NCBI RefSeq assembly: GCF_022879595.1
Contig: NZ_CP084265.1
Coordinates: forward strand, 1,488,001-1,552,000
From: Caballeronia sp. Lep1P3
GTDB lineage: Bacteria; Pseudomonadota; Gammaproteobacteria; Burkholderiales; Burkholderiaceae
Direction: 5' to 3'
DNA: 64,000 nt
The notes beneath the pieces are model-generated. The model saw only the letters and a list, made by a program, of their open reading frames with translations. It ran no database searches and had not been told where the DNA came from. Made by a program: the position numbers and the translations under genes. This document shows positions 27,220 to 35,743 of this stretch, one piece after another (position 1 is the first letter of the stretch; every line of letters begins with the position of its first letter).

Positions 27220-28137
27220 TCACGCGCGCTGTTCCGCCAGCGTCCCTTCGACGAACTCCTTCAGGAACGCGAGCCACGTCTTGATCTTCGCGTCGAGATA
27301 CTGGCGCGACGCGTACATCGCGTAGATCGTCATGGTTTGCAGTTCCCACTCCGGCAGCACGCGCACGAGTTCGCCGCTTCTGATGGACGGCAGCGCGGAG
27401 AGCGCGGGCAGCGGCGCGATGCCGAGACCATCGGCGACCGCGACGGCGAGCGCATCGGCCGAGTTCACGCGCAGGCGGCCCGGCGGAAGATCGATTTCGA
27501 CGTTCCCGTTCGGGCCTTCGAACGCCCAGCGGTCCACCGGAAAGAACGTCGTGACGAGTTGCAGACACGTATGTTCGGACAACGCCTCGATGCTTTGCGG
27601 CACGCCGTGGCGCTCCAGATAGCGCGGCGACGCGCACAGAATGCTCGGCATCGTGCAGATGCGCGTGGAGACGAGCGCCGAGTCGGGCAGCGCGGAGGTC
27701 GTCACCTGCACAAAGACGTCGTAGCCTTCGTCGAGCATGTCGGGGACGTTCTGCGACAGCGTGAGTTCGACGCGCACTTGCGGATGCGCGTCCAGATAGC
27801 GGGTGAGCGCGGGCACCACGTAGTGATGCCCGAACGTGATCGGCGCGTGCATGCGCAGCACGCCGCTCGGTGAGATTTTCGCGTCGCTCGCCTCCGCCTC
27901 GGATTCGTCGACGAGCGCGATCACCTGCTTGCAGCGCGCGAGGTATCGGTTGCCGGCGTCCGTCAGCGCGACGCGCCGTGTCGTGCGATTCAGAAGCCGC
28001 GTGCGCAAATGCGTTTCGAGATCGGTGACGGCACGCGACGCCTGCGCCGTCGTGATGTCGAGTTGCTGCGCCGCCAGCGTGAAGCTCGACGCTTCCGCCA
28101 CGCGCGAGAAGATCCGCATGCTCCGCAACAAGTCCAT
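27220..28137 (-). CDS. LysR family transcriptional regulator
   Basis: 305 residues. The winged helix-turn-helix occupies about 1-60 (MDLLRSMRIFSRVAEASSFTLAAQQLDITTAQASRAV), and is followed by a periplasmic-binding-like effector domain with SPSGVLRMHAPITFGHHYVVPAL. It belongs to the CrgA/DhcR-like branch common in this group. Upstream, 138 bp before the start, lies a T-N11-A dyad (28275-28291) that is a likely binding site shared with the divergent secreted-protein gene. The effector is unknown. Confidence 0.93.
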   Translation of the reverse strand: MDLLRSMRIFSRVAEASSFTLAAQQLDITTAQASRAVTDLETHLRTRLLNRTTRRVALTDAGNRYLARCKQVIALVDESEAEASDAKISPSGVLRMHAPITFGHHYVVPALTRYLDAHPQVRVELTLSQNVPDMLDEGYDVFVQVTTSALPDSALVSTRICTMPSILCASPRYLERHGVPQSIEALSEHTCLQLVTTFFPVDRWAFEGPNGNVEIDLPPGRLRVNSADALAVAVADGLGIAPLPALSALPSIRSGELVRVLPEWELQTMTIYAMYASRQYLDAKIKTWLAFLKEFVEGTLAEQRA

Positions 28138-28274
28138 TCGCCCGCTTTCCTATTTTGACGAAGCCCGCACTATCCCATGTGCGCCTCCGTACCCGCAACC
28201 GGCGCGCCACCCTGCGAAGGGGCGCGCGAGCGGGGCGCGCGGAGGGCCGGGCGTTCGTTTCAGCGTTCACATCT

Positions 28275-28291
28275 GTTACAGGCGTTGTAAC
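28275..28291. promoter_or_regulatory. LysR-type T-N11-A dyad between the LysR gene and a secreted-protein gene
   Basis: GTTACA-GGCGT-TGTAAC is a perfect 6-bp inverted repeat that contains T77-N11-A89, the general LysR box. It lies in the 242-bp divergent intergenic region, 138 bp upstream of the LysR start and about 90 bp upstream of the secreted-protein gene. Confidence 0.5.
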
Positions 28292-28379
28292 GCAAGCGCG
28301 GACGGGCGTGCTTAACATGTCCTCATGGCCGCGATGCGCTTGTTTCGGCCGAACCAAGATTGTTTCGCCAGAGGAGCAC

Positions 28380-28739
28380 ATGAAGATCAAGAGTGTCATC
28401 GGAGTGGGATTGGCCGCATGCGCGGGGCTTGCATGCGAGGCGGCGCTGGCAGGCGTGAGCGTCGGGGTCAATCTCGGCGTGCCCGTGTACGCCGCGCCGC
28501 AGCCGGTGTATGCAGCGCCCGCGCCGGTCTACGCCGAGCCGCCGCCACCGCCGCCGCCCGTCGTGTATCAGCCCGCGCCGCCGCCGCCGGTCGTGTATCA
28601 GCAGGCGCCGGTCGTCGTGGCGCCCGCGCCGGCCATCGCGATCGGCTGGTACGGCGACCGCTACTGGGACGGTTATCGCTACTGGGATCGCCGCGACTGG
28701 TACGCGCATCACGGCGGCTATGGTCATCGTCACTGGTAA
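28380..28739 (+). CDS. secreted Pro/Tyr-rich protein, 119 aa
   Basis: A signal peptide (MKIKSVIGVGLAACAGLACEAALA) is followed by VSVGVNLGVPVYAAP and then repeated blocks of PVYAAP, PPPPPPVVYQPAP and VVYQQAP. The C-terminal part is aromatic, with YWDGYRYWDRRDWYAHHGGYGHRHW. This arrangement is common in extracytoplasmic small proteins of Burkholderia; its function is unknown. AGGAG lies at the start. The next gene codes for a similar lipoprotein 27 bp later. Confidence 0.78.
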   Translation: MKIKSVIGVGLAACAGLACEAALAGVSVGVNLGVPVYAAPQPVYAAPAPVYAEPPPPPPPVVYQPAPPPPVVYQQAPVVVAPAPAIAIGWYGDRYWDGYRYWDRRDWYAHHGGYGHRHW

Positions 28740-28766
28740 CGCGGTGCATCACGGGGAGCGGTTCTC

Positions 28767-29027
28767 ATGAAAGCACGAACGCAAACGACACGCACCGGGC
28801 GCCGGGCGAAGGTATCGCGCTGGCTGGTTCTGCCAGTCACGCTGGCTATCGCGGCTACGCTCACCGGCTGCGTCTATGCGCCGCCTTACGGCTATGCGCC
28901 CGCTCCGGCCTACGGGTACGCGCCGGCTCCAGCCTACGGCTATGCGTATGGACCGGGGTATTACGCGGCGCCGTCGGTGTCCGTGGGCGTCGGCTTCGGC
29001 GGCTACGGGCATTGGCACGGGCGTTGA
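28767..29027 (+). CDS. small Tyr/Pro/Gly-repeat lipoprotein, 86 aa
   Basis: The lipobox TLTGC follows a hydrophobic signal. The mature part repeats YGYAPAPA about three times before a Gly-rich ending (VGVGFGGYGHWHGR). It lies 27 bp after the preceding secreted Pro/Tyr-rich gene and probably forms one transcript with it. A GC-rich hairpin follows the stop codon. Confidence 0.75.
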   Translation: MKARTQTTRTGRRAKVSRWLVLPVTLAIAATLTGCVYAPPYGYAPAPAYGYAPAPAYGYAYGPGYYAAPSVSVGVGFGGYGHWHGR

Positions 29028-29046
29028 GTCGTCCGGGGAGCAAACG

Positions 29047-29072
29047 CGGCGGCGGGTGAACGCCCGCCGCCG
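29047..29072. terminator. 10-bp GC hairpin after the small lipoprotein gene
   Basis: CGGCGGCGGG at 29047-29056 pairs with CCCGCCGCCG at 29063-29072 around a six-base loop. It starts 20 bp after the lipoprotein stop codon. No U-tract follows, so it may be a weak or rho-assisted terminator. Confidence 0.6.
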
Positions 29073-29145
29073 TGAAAGCGGCCTCGCGCTTCGGCCACTG
29101 GAACGGCCGTTGCTGCGCTCTTCGGAACTTCCTGGAGATACGCAT

Positions 29146-29679
29146 ATGGCCGAGCACAGCGTAACCGAACAGGCAGCCGATGCGCGCTGCGAATCTTTCG
29201 TCCTTGGGGCGAACGGCTGGGTGCCGAACAATGCCCGCTTGCCGGTGCTTCTCTGGCACGGCGCGATCGACCCTCAGGGAAGCGACTGCGGCAGCCGCTT
29301 CGAGGCGCTTTTCGCTCAGAACGGCTGGCCGCCGCAATGGCGCGACAGCGTCTTCGACTATCACCATTTCCATTCGACGGCGCATGAAGTGCTCGGCGTA
29401 GCGTCGGGTGAAGCGGAGCTCATCATCGGCGGACCCAAGGGGCGCGTGATCGCCGTGCGCGCCGGCGATGCAATCCTGTTGCCCGCGGGCACGGGTCATT
29501 GCCTCCTTACGAGCGGCCGGCGCTTTCAGGTGATCGGCGCGTATCCGCCTAACCAGCAATGGGACATCCGGCGCGATGCGCTTACCGACGACGAGCGCCG
29601 CGCGATGGAAGCGCTGCCGTTCCCGAAGAGCGACCCCGTCGGCGGCGAAGACGGACCGCTCACGCGATTGTGGCGCTGA
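29146..29679 (+). CDS. cupin domain protein, 177 aa
   Basis: A single beta-barrel cupin. Motif 1 residues are seen in DYHHFHSTAHEVLGVASGEAELIIGG (His, His, Glu) and motif 2 in GDAILLPAGTGHCLL (His). Metal-binding residues are therefore intact. There is no signal peptide. GGAGA lies about eleven bases before the ATG. The family covers sugar isomerases, dioxygenases and regulators, so the reaction is unknown. Confidence 0.82.
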   Translation: MAEHSVTEQAADARCESFVLGANGWVPNNARLPVLLWHGAIDPQGSDCGSRFEALFAQNGWPPQWRDSVFDYHHFHSTAHEVLGVASGEAELIIGGPKGRVIAVRAGDAILLPAGTGHCLLTSGRRFQVIGAYPPNQQWDIRRDALTDDERRAMEALPFPKSDPVGGEDGPLTRLWR

Positions 29680-29702
29680 CGGCGCCGCCTGGCGCGATGA
29701 CG

Positions 29703-30650
29703 TTATTGCTTCGCCGCCTGCGCGCGGCGCGCACGCAGGCTCGGCAGGCGCTTCACGGCGCCCGTGGCGAGCGCGGTTCCGGCTAGCACGACCGCGCACG
29801 CCGCCGCCATCCCCACGGATACACGCTCCGACAGGAACATCGCGCCCCACAGGATGCCGAAAATCGGAATTACGAAGGTCACGGTGATTGCCCGCGCCGG
29901 TCCCGCCACCGCGATCAAGTGAAAGAACAGCATGTACGCGACGCCCGTGCACGCGACGCCCAGCCCTAGCACCGCGCCCCACGCGTTGAACGACACCGGT
30001 CCCGCAGGCCAGGCGACGAGCGCGAAAGGCAGCAGCACGAGGGTCGCGGCGCTCATCGTGCCGGCCGCGACCGTCAGCGAATCGACGCCCATCAGATGCC
30101 GCTTCGTGTAGCTCGCGGCGATGCCGTAGCAGAGCGTCGCGAGAAGCGCGGCGAGCGCCGCGAGCGCGGTGGCCGCCGGCGTGATGTGCGATGCGAGCGC
30201 GCTCGCGTCGTGCGCGAACATCTGATCCCAGACGAGCGCCAGCACGCCCGCGAAACCGATCGCGAGGCCCGCGACGCGCAGCCGGTTCAACCGGTCGCCG
30301 AGCCACAGGAACGCGACGAGCGCGCCCCAGAGCGGCGTCGTCGCGTTGATGACGGACGTGACGCCCGCCGACAGCGTCAGTTCGGCATACGCGAATAGAC
30401 AGAACGGCGCCGCCGAATTGAACACACCGACGACGAGCAGCGGCCACGCGCGCTCGCGCATCGTCGAAAACGCCCGACGCGCCGAGCCGCGCAAGACCAG
30501 CACGATTAGCAGAAACAACGCGCCGATCCCCACGCGCAGCGCCATGAGCGGGGCCACGCCGAGATCGCTCACGCCGACGCGGATGAACAGAAACGAGCCG
30601 CCCCATAGCGCGGCGAGCAGCAGCAGTTGAGCCAGATTGACGGGGTTCAT
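29703..30650 (-). CDS. EamA/DMT family transporter
   Basis: 315 residues with ten membrane helices in two EamA repeats: LAQLLLLAALWGGSFLFIRVGV at the start and TFVIPIFGILWGAMFLSERVSVGM near the end. It ends with a short basic tail. The ATG at 30648-30650 was chosen because the first helix starts right after it. It is convergent with the cupin gene. The substrate is unknown. Confidence 0.9.
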   Translation of the reverse strand: MNPVNLAQLLLLAALWGGSFLFIRVGVSDLGVAPLMALRVGIGALFLLIVLVLRGSARRAFSTMRERAWPLLVVGVFNSAAPFCLFAYAELTLSAGVTSVINATTPLWGALVAFLWLGDRLNRLRVAGLAIGFAGVLALVWDQMFAHDASALASHITPAATALAALAALLATLCYGIAASYTKRHLMGVDSLTVAAGTMSAATLVLLPFALVAWPAGPVSFNAWGAVLGLGVACTGVAYMLFFHLIAVAGPARAITVTFVIPIFGILWGAMFLSERVSVGMAAACAVVLAGTALATGAVKRLPSLRARRAQAAKQ

Positions 30651-31012
30651 GGCCGGTATCGAGAAAGAGTCGGGAGGAAAGTCATCGTATCGGCGCGCAC
30701 GCGCGCAATGCTTCGGCGCGGCATGAAACGAACGATGCGGCCTCAACGGGACTTCCCTGACGGAAAAACATCGTAGGCGCGCGGACGGCAACGCGGCAAA
30801 CGAGCAATTCTCACCGGTATGTGAAAGAAATTGCGATATGCCGAATGGCCGATGCTTGCGCAATGCTCCGCGATGCCATACATGGTTGCAATCCGCCGAA
30901 AGGCCTAGTCCGAACGGCCGAGTTGCCGGCGTCGCGCTTCGGTGCGAGTCTTGCGTATGGAACGTGGCAGCGACGAGTGGACTGTCATCAACGGAGCGAA
31001 AGGGAGAACGCG
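30651..31012. other. 362-bp gap upstream of a DUF883 gene
   Basis: This divergent region separates the EamA gene from the DUF883 gene. Nothing coding or RNA-like was recognised; it should hold promoters for both genes, but no boxes could be assigned with confidence. AAGGGAG at 30999-31005 is the ribosome binding site of the next gene. Confidence 0.4.
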
Positions 31013-31555
31013 ATGAACAACGCGATGAACAACGCAAACGGGAACGCGTCCGCATCGAATGCGGGCGACGCATCGGGCAGGGCAACGGCGCCGGGCGGCG
31101 AGCCGCCGCTGTCGCGCAGCGCCGTGACGAGCGCGATGGAAGCCGCGCTCGGACCGGGGATGGAGCACGGCAACGAGGGCAATGCCGTGCCGCTTGCGCC
31201 CGGCGCGGCGCACAAGCCCCCGCAGAACGCCCAAAGCACGCGCGGCACGCAGAACGCGCCGTATCCGGCGCCCTACCACGCACACGGCAGCGCGCTGGAG
31301 GGCGGCGACAGCCCGGCCGTGCTCGCGCAGCCGGCGTCCGCTGCCGCCGAAGGGCAGGGCAGCCGCTTTCACCCGGACCGCGTATCGACGGGCAAGCGCG
31401 CGAAGCGCGTGATGGCGGGCGCGCAGGATGTCGCCGTGGCGCGCTACCGGCGCGTGAGCGAGGGCACCGATGACTTCGTGCACGACAACCCGTGGAAGTC
31501 CATCGCGCTTGCGGCGATCGGCGGGCTGATCGTGGGCTTGCTCGTGTCGCGTTGA
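31013..31555 (+). CDS. DUF883 (ElaB/YqjD-like) membrane-anchored protein, 180 aa
   Basis: The C-terminus carries the family signature: YRRVSEGTDDFVHDNPWKSIALAAIGGLIVGLLVSR, an amphipathic helix then a short membrane anchor. E. coli ElaB and YqjD use this anchor and bind ribosomes in stationary phase. The N-terminal 110 residues are a long Asn/Ala/Gly/Pro-rich low-complexity region, beginning with a duplicated MNNAMNNA, unlike the compact E. coli proteins. Confidence 0.82.
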   Translation: MNNAMNNANGNASASNAGDASGRATAPGGEPPLSRSAVTSAMEAALGPGMEHGNEGNAVPLAPGAAHKPPQNAQSTRGTQNAPYPAPYHAHGSALEGGDSPAVLAQPASAAAEGQGSRFHPDRVSTGKRAKRVMAGAQDVAVARYRRVSEGTDDFVHDNPWKSIALAAIGGLIVGLLVSR

Positions 31556-31954
31556 TCGGTGAACAAGGCGCGGTGTTCAACCAGCAAGGCACGCGTTCGC
31601 CGCGCTAGACCGACGGCTGCAGTTCGCATGCGCGGTTTCTTGGATGCGCCGCGCCAGGCGTTATCCGTCGATGTCGTCGAACTTCGGCTTTGTCGACGGC
31701 ACGATCACGCGCGGCGTCGCGCTGTCGAAAAATGGGGGCAAGCTGACGCAATCGAAACTCGCTGCCCGGCGCAGATGCGCTTCGCGACGCCCGCGCGCAG
31801 TATCCGGCTGAACAGTCAGCGATCGCCTTCGCGCAATGCGCTTTCGAGTTTATGTGGGTGGATTTGGGAAAGCACTTCAACGCACGAAAAGCGGCTCGGC
31901 GTCGACACCGGACGCCGCTCTTTGCAAGCGCGCGCCAGCGTCGACTGCCCAGTG
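31556..31954. other. 399-bp gap, possibly decayed coding sequence
   Basis: No intact gene was found. Several frames on both strands have short stretches with coding-like composition interrupted by stops, which suggests an eroded gene, but I could not match it to a family. Confidence 0.3.
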
Positions 31955-32224
31955 TCAGGCGGTTTTCTTGAAGTCGTTCGTTTCCAGTTCGACCGATTGA
32001 CCGCCATTGCGCTCGAGCGCACGGCGCGCGGCTTCCTCGATTTGCAGGCGTCCTCCCTCGAACGCGCTCAGAATGGCGTGCGACGACGTGCCGGTGTTGC
32101 CGAAGTGGTCATTCAGCGCATCGAGCGAAACGCTGCACCAGACTTCGCGTCCGTCCACGGTGGACTCGAATGCGACACGCGCTGCCGCAACCACATGACG
32201 TCGCCCGCTGAACTCTATCGTCAT
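31955..32224 (-). CDS. DUF1488 family protein, 89 aa
   Basis: A small soluble protein. The region VAFESTVDGREVWCSVSLDALNDHFG matches DUF1488, in which Cys and the DHF motif are typical. GGAGG lies eight bases before the ATG. The function of the family is unknown. Confidence 0.78.
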   Translation of the reverse strand: MTIEFSGRRHVVAAARVAFESTVDGREVWCSVSLDALNDHFGNTGTSSHAILSAFEGGRLQIEEAARRALERNGGQSVELETNDFKKTA

Positions 32225-32388
32225 CCTGATTACCTCCAGTTATTCGTTTGAGAAACGCTGACCGCGACGGTTGCGGCGAAGGCGCGGGCCGCCTCGAAGC
32301 GGCGGGCGCTGTCGTCTGCATCATACGCCGCGCGGCGCGTCCGGGCGACGTTGCAACGCCTATGCCCGCCGCGCGCGACCGTGACGTA

Positions 32389-32613
32389 TCAGCCGCAGCA
32401 CAGACAGCCGCCGCGGTGCCGCATGCCGTAACTGCCGGCGTCCTCCGCCATCGCGGGCGCGCCTGCGCCGCTGCCGACGGACGGCGCACCGATCGTCACG
32501 CGCTGGGCCGTCGCGCCGCACGCGGGACAGGCGGCCGGATCGTCGCGCTCAGCGATGCGGCGCACTGCTTCGAACGCGCCGCATTCGGCGCACGCGTAGT
32601 CGTAGACAGGCAT
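32389..32613 (-). CDS. FmdB-type zinc ribbon protein, 74 aa
   Basis: It begins MPVYDYACAECGAFEAV with a second pair CPACGATAQRV, giving the two CxxC knuckles of the FmdB/zinc-ribbon_8 regulatory family. The C-terminus is Gly-rich and ends in RHRGGCLCCG, adding extra Cys residues. The ATG at 32611-32613 was chosen for the conserved start; no good Shine-Dalgarno is seen. It may be a regulator of an outer-membrane or amidase system, but that is uncertain. Confidence 0.85.
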   Translation of the reverse strand: MPVYDYACAECGAFEAVRRIAERDDPAACPACGATAQRVTIGAPSVGSGAGAPAMAEDAGSYGMRHRGGCLCCG

Positions 32614-32745
32614 GGTTGGGTCGAGAGGAGGTGGACCTAAGAGCGTAGCAAGGCGCGTTCCGGTACGCGCGGAGGACTCGTGCGAAGCGCTTGGCACCGC
32701 CATTGCTATAGTGGGGGAGCTATCACACCGCCAAAGGAGGCCTCA

Positions 32746-33291
32746 ATGAAACGCAATGCAGTTCTGCTCACCGCGCTGGCATCGGCGCTCTTCGCCGCTG
32801 CGCCGGCAGTCGCGCTCGCGCAGACGCAGGCGGCCAGCACCACGATGGCCAACGACTTGCCCTCGCCCGACAAGGAATTCGTGCAGGCGGCATCGATGTC
32901 CAGCTCCACCGAAATCGACGCCAGCAAGCTCGCGACCAAGCAATCGCAGGACAAGGATGTGAAGAATTTCGCACATCACATGATGGTCGATCACACCAAG
33001 CTCACCATGCAGCTCAAGATGGCGGCGCCGCATGGCGTGGCCGTGCCGAAGGACAATTCGGACACCGCCGTGCTGGACTCGCTCAAGGGCTTGCAGGGCA
33101 AGGAGTTCGACACCGCCTATATCCAGAAGGTCGGCCTACAGGGACACCAGCAAGCGGTCGAGGCGTTCCAGAAGGAAGCGCAGGGCGGCCAGAACGCGGA
33201 CCTGAAGAAGGCCGCTCAGAAGGCCTTGCCGACCATCCAGCAGCACTTGAAGATGGCGCAGGATCTCGCCGCGAAGAAGGGCGTGCAGTAG
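32746..33291 (+). CDS. DUF4142 periplasmic protein, 181 aa
   Basis: The signal peptide ends at VALAQ. The mature domain is helical, with DKEFVQAASMSSSTEIDASKLATKQSQDKDVKNFAHHMMVDHTKLTMQLK, the typical DUF4142 pattern (ferritin-like four-helix bundle), and a partner helix GLQGHQQAVEAFQKEA. AAAGGAGG lies at 32733-32740. Homologues are often induced by stress. The function is unknown. Confidence 0.9.
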   Translation: MKRNAVLLTALASALFAAAPAVALAQTQAASTTMANDLPSPDKEFVQAASMSSSTEIDASKLATKQSQDKDVKNFAHHMMVDHTKLTMQLKMAAPHGVAVPKDNSDTAVLDSLKGLQGKEFDTAYIQKVGLQGHQQAVEAFQKEAQGGQNADLKKAAQKALPTIQQHLKMAQDLAAKKGVQ

Positions 33292-33320
33292 GGCGTCCAG
33301 TAAGCGCCGGCAGTGAATGG

Positions 33321-33352
33321 CAAGCGGCGCGCGCATCGCGTAGCGCCGCTTG
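33321..33352. terminator. 10-bp inverted repeat between convergent DUF4142 and carbonic anhydrase genes
   Basis: CAAGCGGCGC at 33321-33330 pairs exactly with GCGCCGCTTG at 33343-33352. Its position 30 bp after one stop codon and 12 bp before the other suits a bidirectional terminator, but no T-tract is present on either side. Confidence 0.6.
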
Positions 33353-33363
33353 CGGACGGCTTG

Positions 33364-34056
33364 TTATCGCGTGCCGCTCCTCAGCAGGCGTTCGCGCGCC
33401 TGCGGGATGGACTCGAACGCGCCCGCGCCTTCGTCGAAAACGGACACCTTGCCGTGCCCGATGTCGTACACCCAGCCCTGCACCTGCAACTGATTCAGCG
33501 CGAGGCGTCCCGCCACGGCGGGGTGCGTGCGCAGATGCGTGAGTTGCAGACGGATGTTCTCCTCGACCATCGCCTGCACGACGCGGGCTTCCTCCAGCTT
33601 TCTCGCCGTCACGACGCTGCGCGCGGCTTCGGCATTGCGCAGCCATGCGTGGACCGTCGGCATTTCATCGGCGATGGTCGCGCCTGAGGCGAGTCCTTTC
33701 ATTGCGCCGCAGTCCGAGTGGCCGCAAATCACGATCTGCCGCACGTTGAGCGCGAGCACCGCGAATTCGACCACCGCCGACACGCCGCCCAGCATCTCGC
33801 CATAGGCCGGCACGATATTGCCGATGTTGCGGCACACGAACAGCTCGCCGGGACGCGTCTGCGTGATCATCTCCGGCGATACGCGCGAATCCGCGCAGGT
33901 GATGAAAAGCGTGTGCGGCGCCTGTTGGTGCGCGAGACTTTTGAAGAGTTGTTCGCTCTCGGGAAAGACGAAGCGGCTGAAATCTTCGGCGCCTTGCAGC
34001 AGGTAAAGCAGATCGGAGCCTTCGCGTTCTCCGTTCGTCGTGGATTTGTCGGACAT
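33364..34056 (-). CDS. can: beta-carbonic anhydrase
   Basis: 230 residues. Zinc ligands and catalytic pair are C54-A-D56-S-R58 and H113-x2-C116 (GHSDCGAMKG), with the RNIGNIVPAYG motif between them. It interconverts CO2 and bicarbonate in the cytoplasm. The start at 34054-34056 (MSDKSTTNGE) gives the usual length. The next gene on the same strand begins 158 bp upstream, so it could be read from the same or its own promoter. Confidence 0.94.
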   Translation of the reverse strand: MSDKSTTNGEREGSDLLYLLQGAEDFSRFVFPESEQLFKSLAHQQAPHTLFITCADSRVSPEMITQTRPGELFVCRNIGNIVPAYGEMLGGVSAVVEFAVLALNVRQIVICGHSDCGAMKGLASGATIADEMPTVHAWLRNAEAARSVVTARKLEEARVVQAMVEENIRLQLTHLRTHPAVAGRLALNQLQVQGWVYDIGHGKVSVFDEGAGAFESIPQARERLLRSGTR

Positions 34057-34213
34057 GGGACCTCTCGATTCGCAGATCGGCGCGCGCTGCTGCGCCGCCA
34101 ACCGAGAGCTTGCGGGGTTTTCCGACGAACCGCAAGCGGCATGCGAGAAGCGCGCGCATGTCGAGGAGACGACACGCGCGCTCGGAACGGCGCCTCACGT
34201 CGCGGCAATAGCG

Positions 34214-34990
34214 TCAGGTCGCGTCGAAACCGGCTGCCGGCTCGACCGGATGCACGGCATCGGTCGGAACCGCGGCCGCGTGGCGGCGCAATCGGTTGAT
34301 CGCGGACAGCCCCATCGACAGGCCGGGATCGAGATAGTGAATGACGAGACTGCGCCGCTCGCCCTGCGTCACGTCGAGATTGCAGTGCTGCATCAGAAAG
34401 CCGTTGAACACGTAGACGCTGCCCGGAAGTCCGCGAATGCGCGAGCAGAGTCCGCGTTCCAGATGCCGTTGCGTGCGTGCCGCGCGCAGCGGAAAAGGCA
34501 GCCCGCGTTCGCCCCACTGCACGCTCTTGCGCAGCAGGTTGTCGTGAGGCCGCGGCACGCCGCGCGGCTTCGAGTACACGATGAGATCGCCGCTCTTGTC
34601 TTCATCCTTCGCGGTCTGCAACACGATGACGAGCGTGAGCACGTGCGAATCGAAGTGGCGGCAATGGCTGCCCACGGTCGATGTGCTGCTGCCGACTCTC
34701 AGCCCGAACCACGGCCCCACCGTTCCGCTCACGTTCATCGTCGAGCGCAGCCAGTCGGACGCGGCGCGCACGGCCTCTTTTTCCAGCTCCCTGAATGCGG
34801 GAATGTCGCGCAAGGTGTGCACGACGTCCTTTGCACTGCCAAAGAACTGCTTGTGATCCGATGAGGCCGCATAAGCGGCATCGAGCATGTGATTGATCGA
34901 CGACAGCGTCGTCTGCGGCACCATCGATTCGAACACGGCGAGGTGGCCTTTCGATGCCCGCGTCAACGCGGCACGGTCTTGTGCGTTCAT
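34214..34990 (-). CDS. 2OG-Fe(II) oxygenase-like protein, 258 aa
   Basis: The central beta-rich region has a plausible iron triad: H112-F-D114 (HCRHFDSHVLTLVIVL), H202 (FNGFLMQHCNLDV) and a following Arg (GERRSLVIHYLDP), the order seen in double-stranded beta-helix 2OG oxygenases. No known subfamily was recognised, so the substrate is open. CAAAGAG lies before the ATG at 34988-34990. It is on the same strand as carbonic anhydrase and divergent from the polysaccharide genes. Confidence 0.6.
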   Translation of the reverse strand: MNAQDRAALTRASKGHLAVFESMVPQTTLSSINHMLDAAYAASSDHKQFFGSAKDVVHTLRDIPAFRELEKEAVRAASDWLRSTMNVSGTVGPWFGLRVGSSTSTVGSHCRHFDSHVLTLVIVLQTAKDEDKSGDLIVYSKPRGVPRPHDNLLRKSVQWGERGLPFPLRAARTQRHLERGLCSRIRGLPGSVYVFNGFLMQHCNLDVTQGERRSLVIHYLDPGLSMGLSAINRLRRHAAAVPTDAVHPVEPAAGFDAT

Positions 34991-35743
34991 ATGCGCTCTT
35001 TGAGATGACGTAGTGGATATACGGCGATTCTTTTGCGGCGCGAGATGCATCGGCGGCCTGCTCGACGAGCCTGGTCGCGAGTCATCCCTGTGATGACGCT
35101 CGGGCGCTCATGTGGAATTGCGCGGTGCAGGCGCTACGCGCGCAGTTTGCCGTGCGGGGACAAAGAGGGCGTTGCGATATGACGCCCGTGCCGTGGTCGA
35201 CGCGCTGGTCCTGGTCTCGCTCATGGCGAATCTCTTCGAGTTGTTCGAATCGTTGGAGCCTTTCGATGCGCTCTCGCGCCGCGCCGATCCCCATCGGCTC
35301 ATGCGGTGCGATTATTTTTTCCGGCACATTGGTAGGCAATCCTATAGGTAGCGATTCGCCTGCTATGTGCGAAGCCGCACGACATTGCGGGGCGCGGAGT
35401 CCGCGTACAAACCCGTAGCGGTACGACCATAACCGCGCTTATGTGCGCTTGCGCGCGCTGCAAACGTTTCGGGCCGTGGCGTATCGCGTGCTCGTTGCGC
35501 TAATCGAAGGGACGTCGCCTCGTCTATGCGCGCAAGCCGACATAGCAAACGTGAATGGACACGAACGCGCACCATCAGCGTGCGACTGCGCACGGTTCGT
35601 CGATCGGCGCGCCGGTAACTTTTCGGCAAACGGGGGCGAACCTGGCCAGGTTCGTTGCAATACCAACCAAGCGTGCAACAACAAAAGGGGATCGCCGGTT
35701 GTCCGCAACCGAAGATCACCCGGCGACATGCGACGGTGAATCA
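34991..35743. promoter_or_regulatory. 753-bp divergent region upstream of the polysaccharide genes
   Basis: No gene is supported here. The gap is unusually long for this window and contains an 18-bp perfect palindrome (listed separately) about 90 bp before the Wzy-like gene. It likely carries the promoter of the polysaccharide operon; no clear boxes could be assigned. An open frame at 35555 runs in phase into the Wzy-like gene, but its N-terminal part is not membrane-like. Confidence 0.45.
35637..35654. promoter_or_regulatory. 18-bp perfect palindrome upstream of the polysaccharide genes
   Basis: CGAACCTGGCCAGGTTCG reads the same on both strands without a spacer. At 90 bp before the Wzy-like ATG it is well placed as an operator or an attenuating hairpin. 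No recognised regulator motif was matched. Confidence 0.55.

Noticed and set aside
35555..35743. Upstream extension of the Wzy-like gene by 63 codons
   Set aside because: The extra residues are not hydrophobic and include the palindrome; the ATG at 35744 fits the first membrane helix better.
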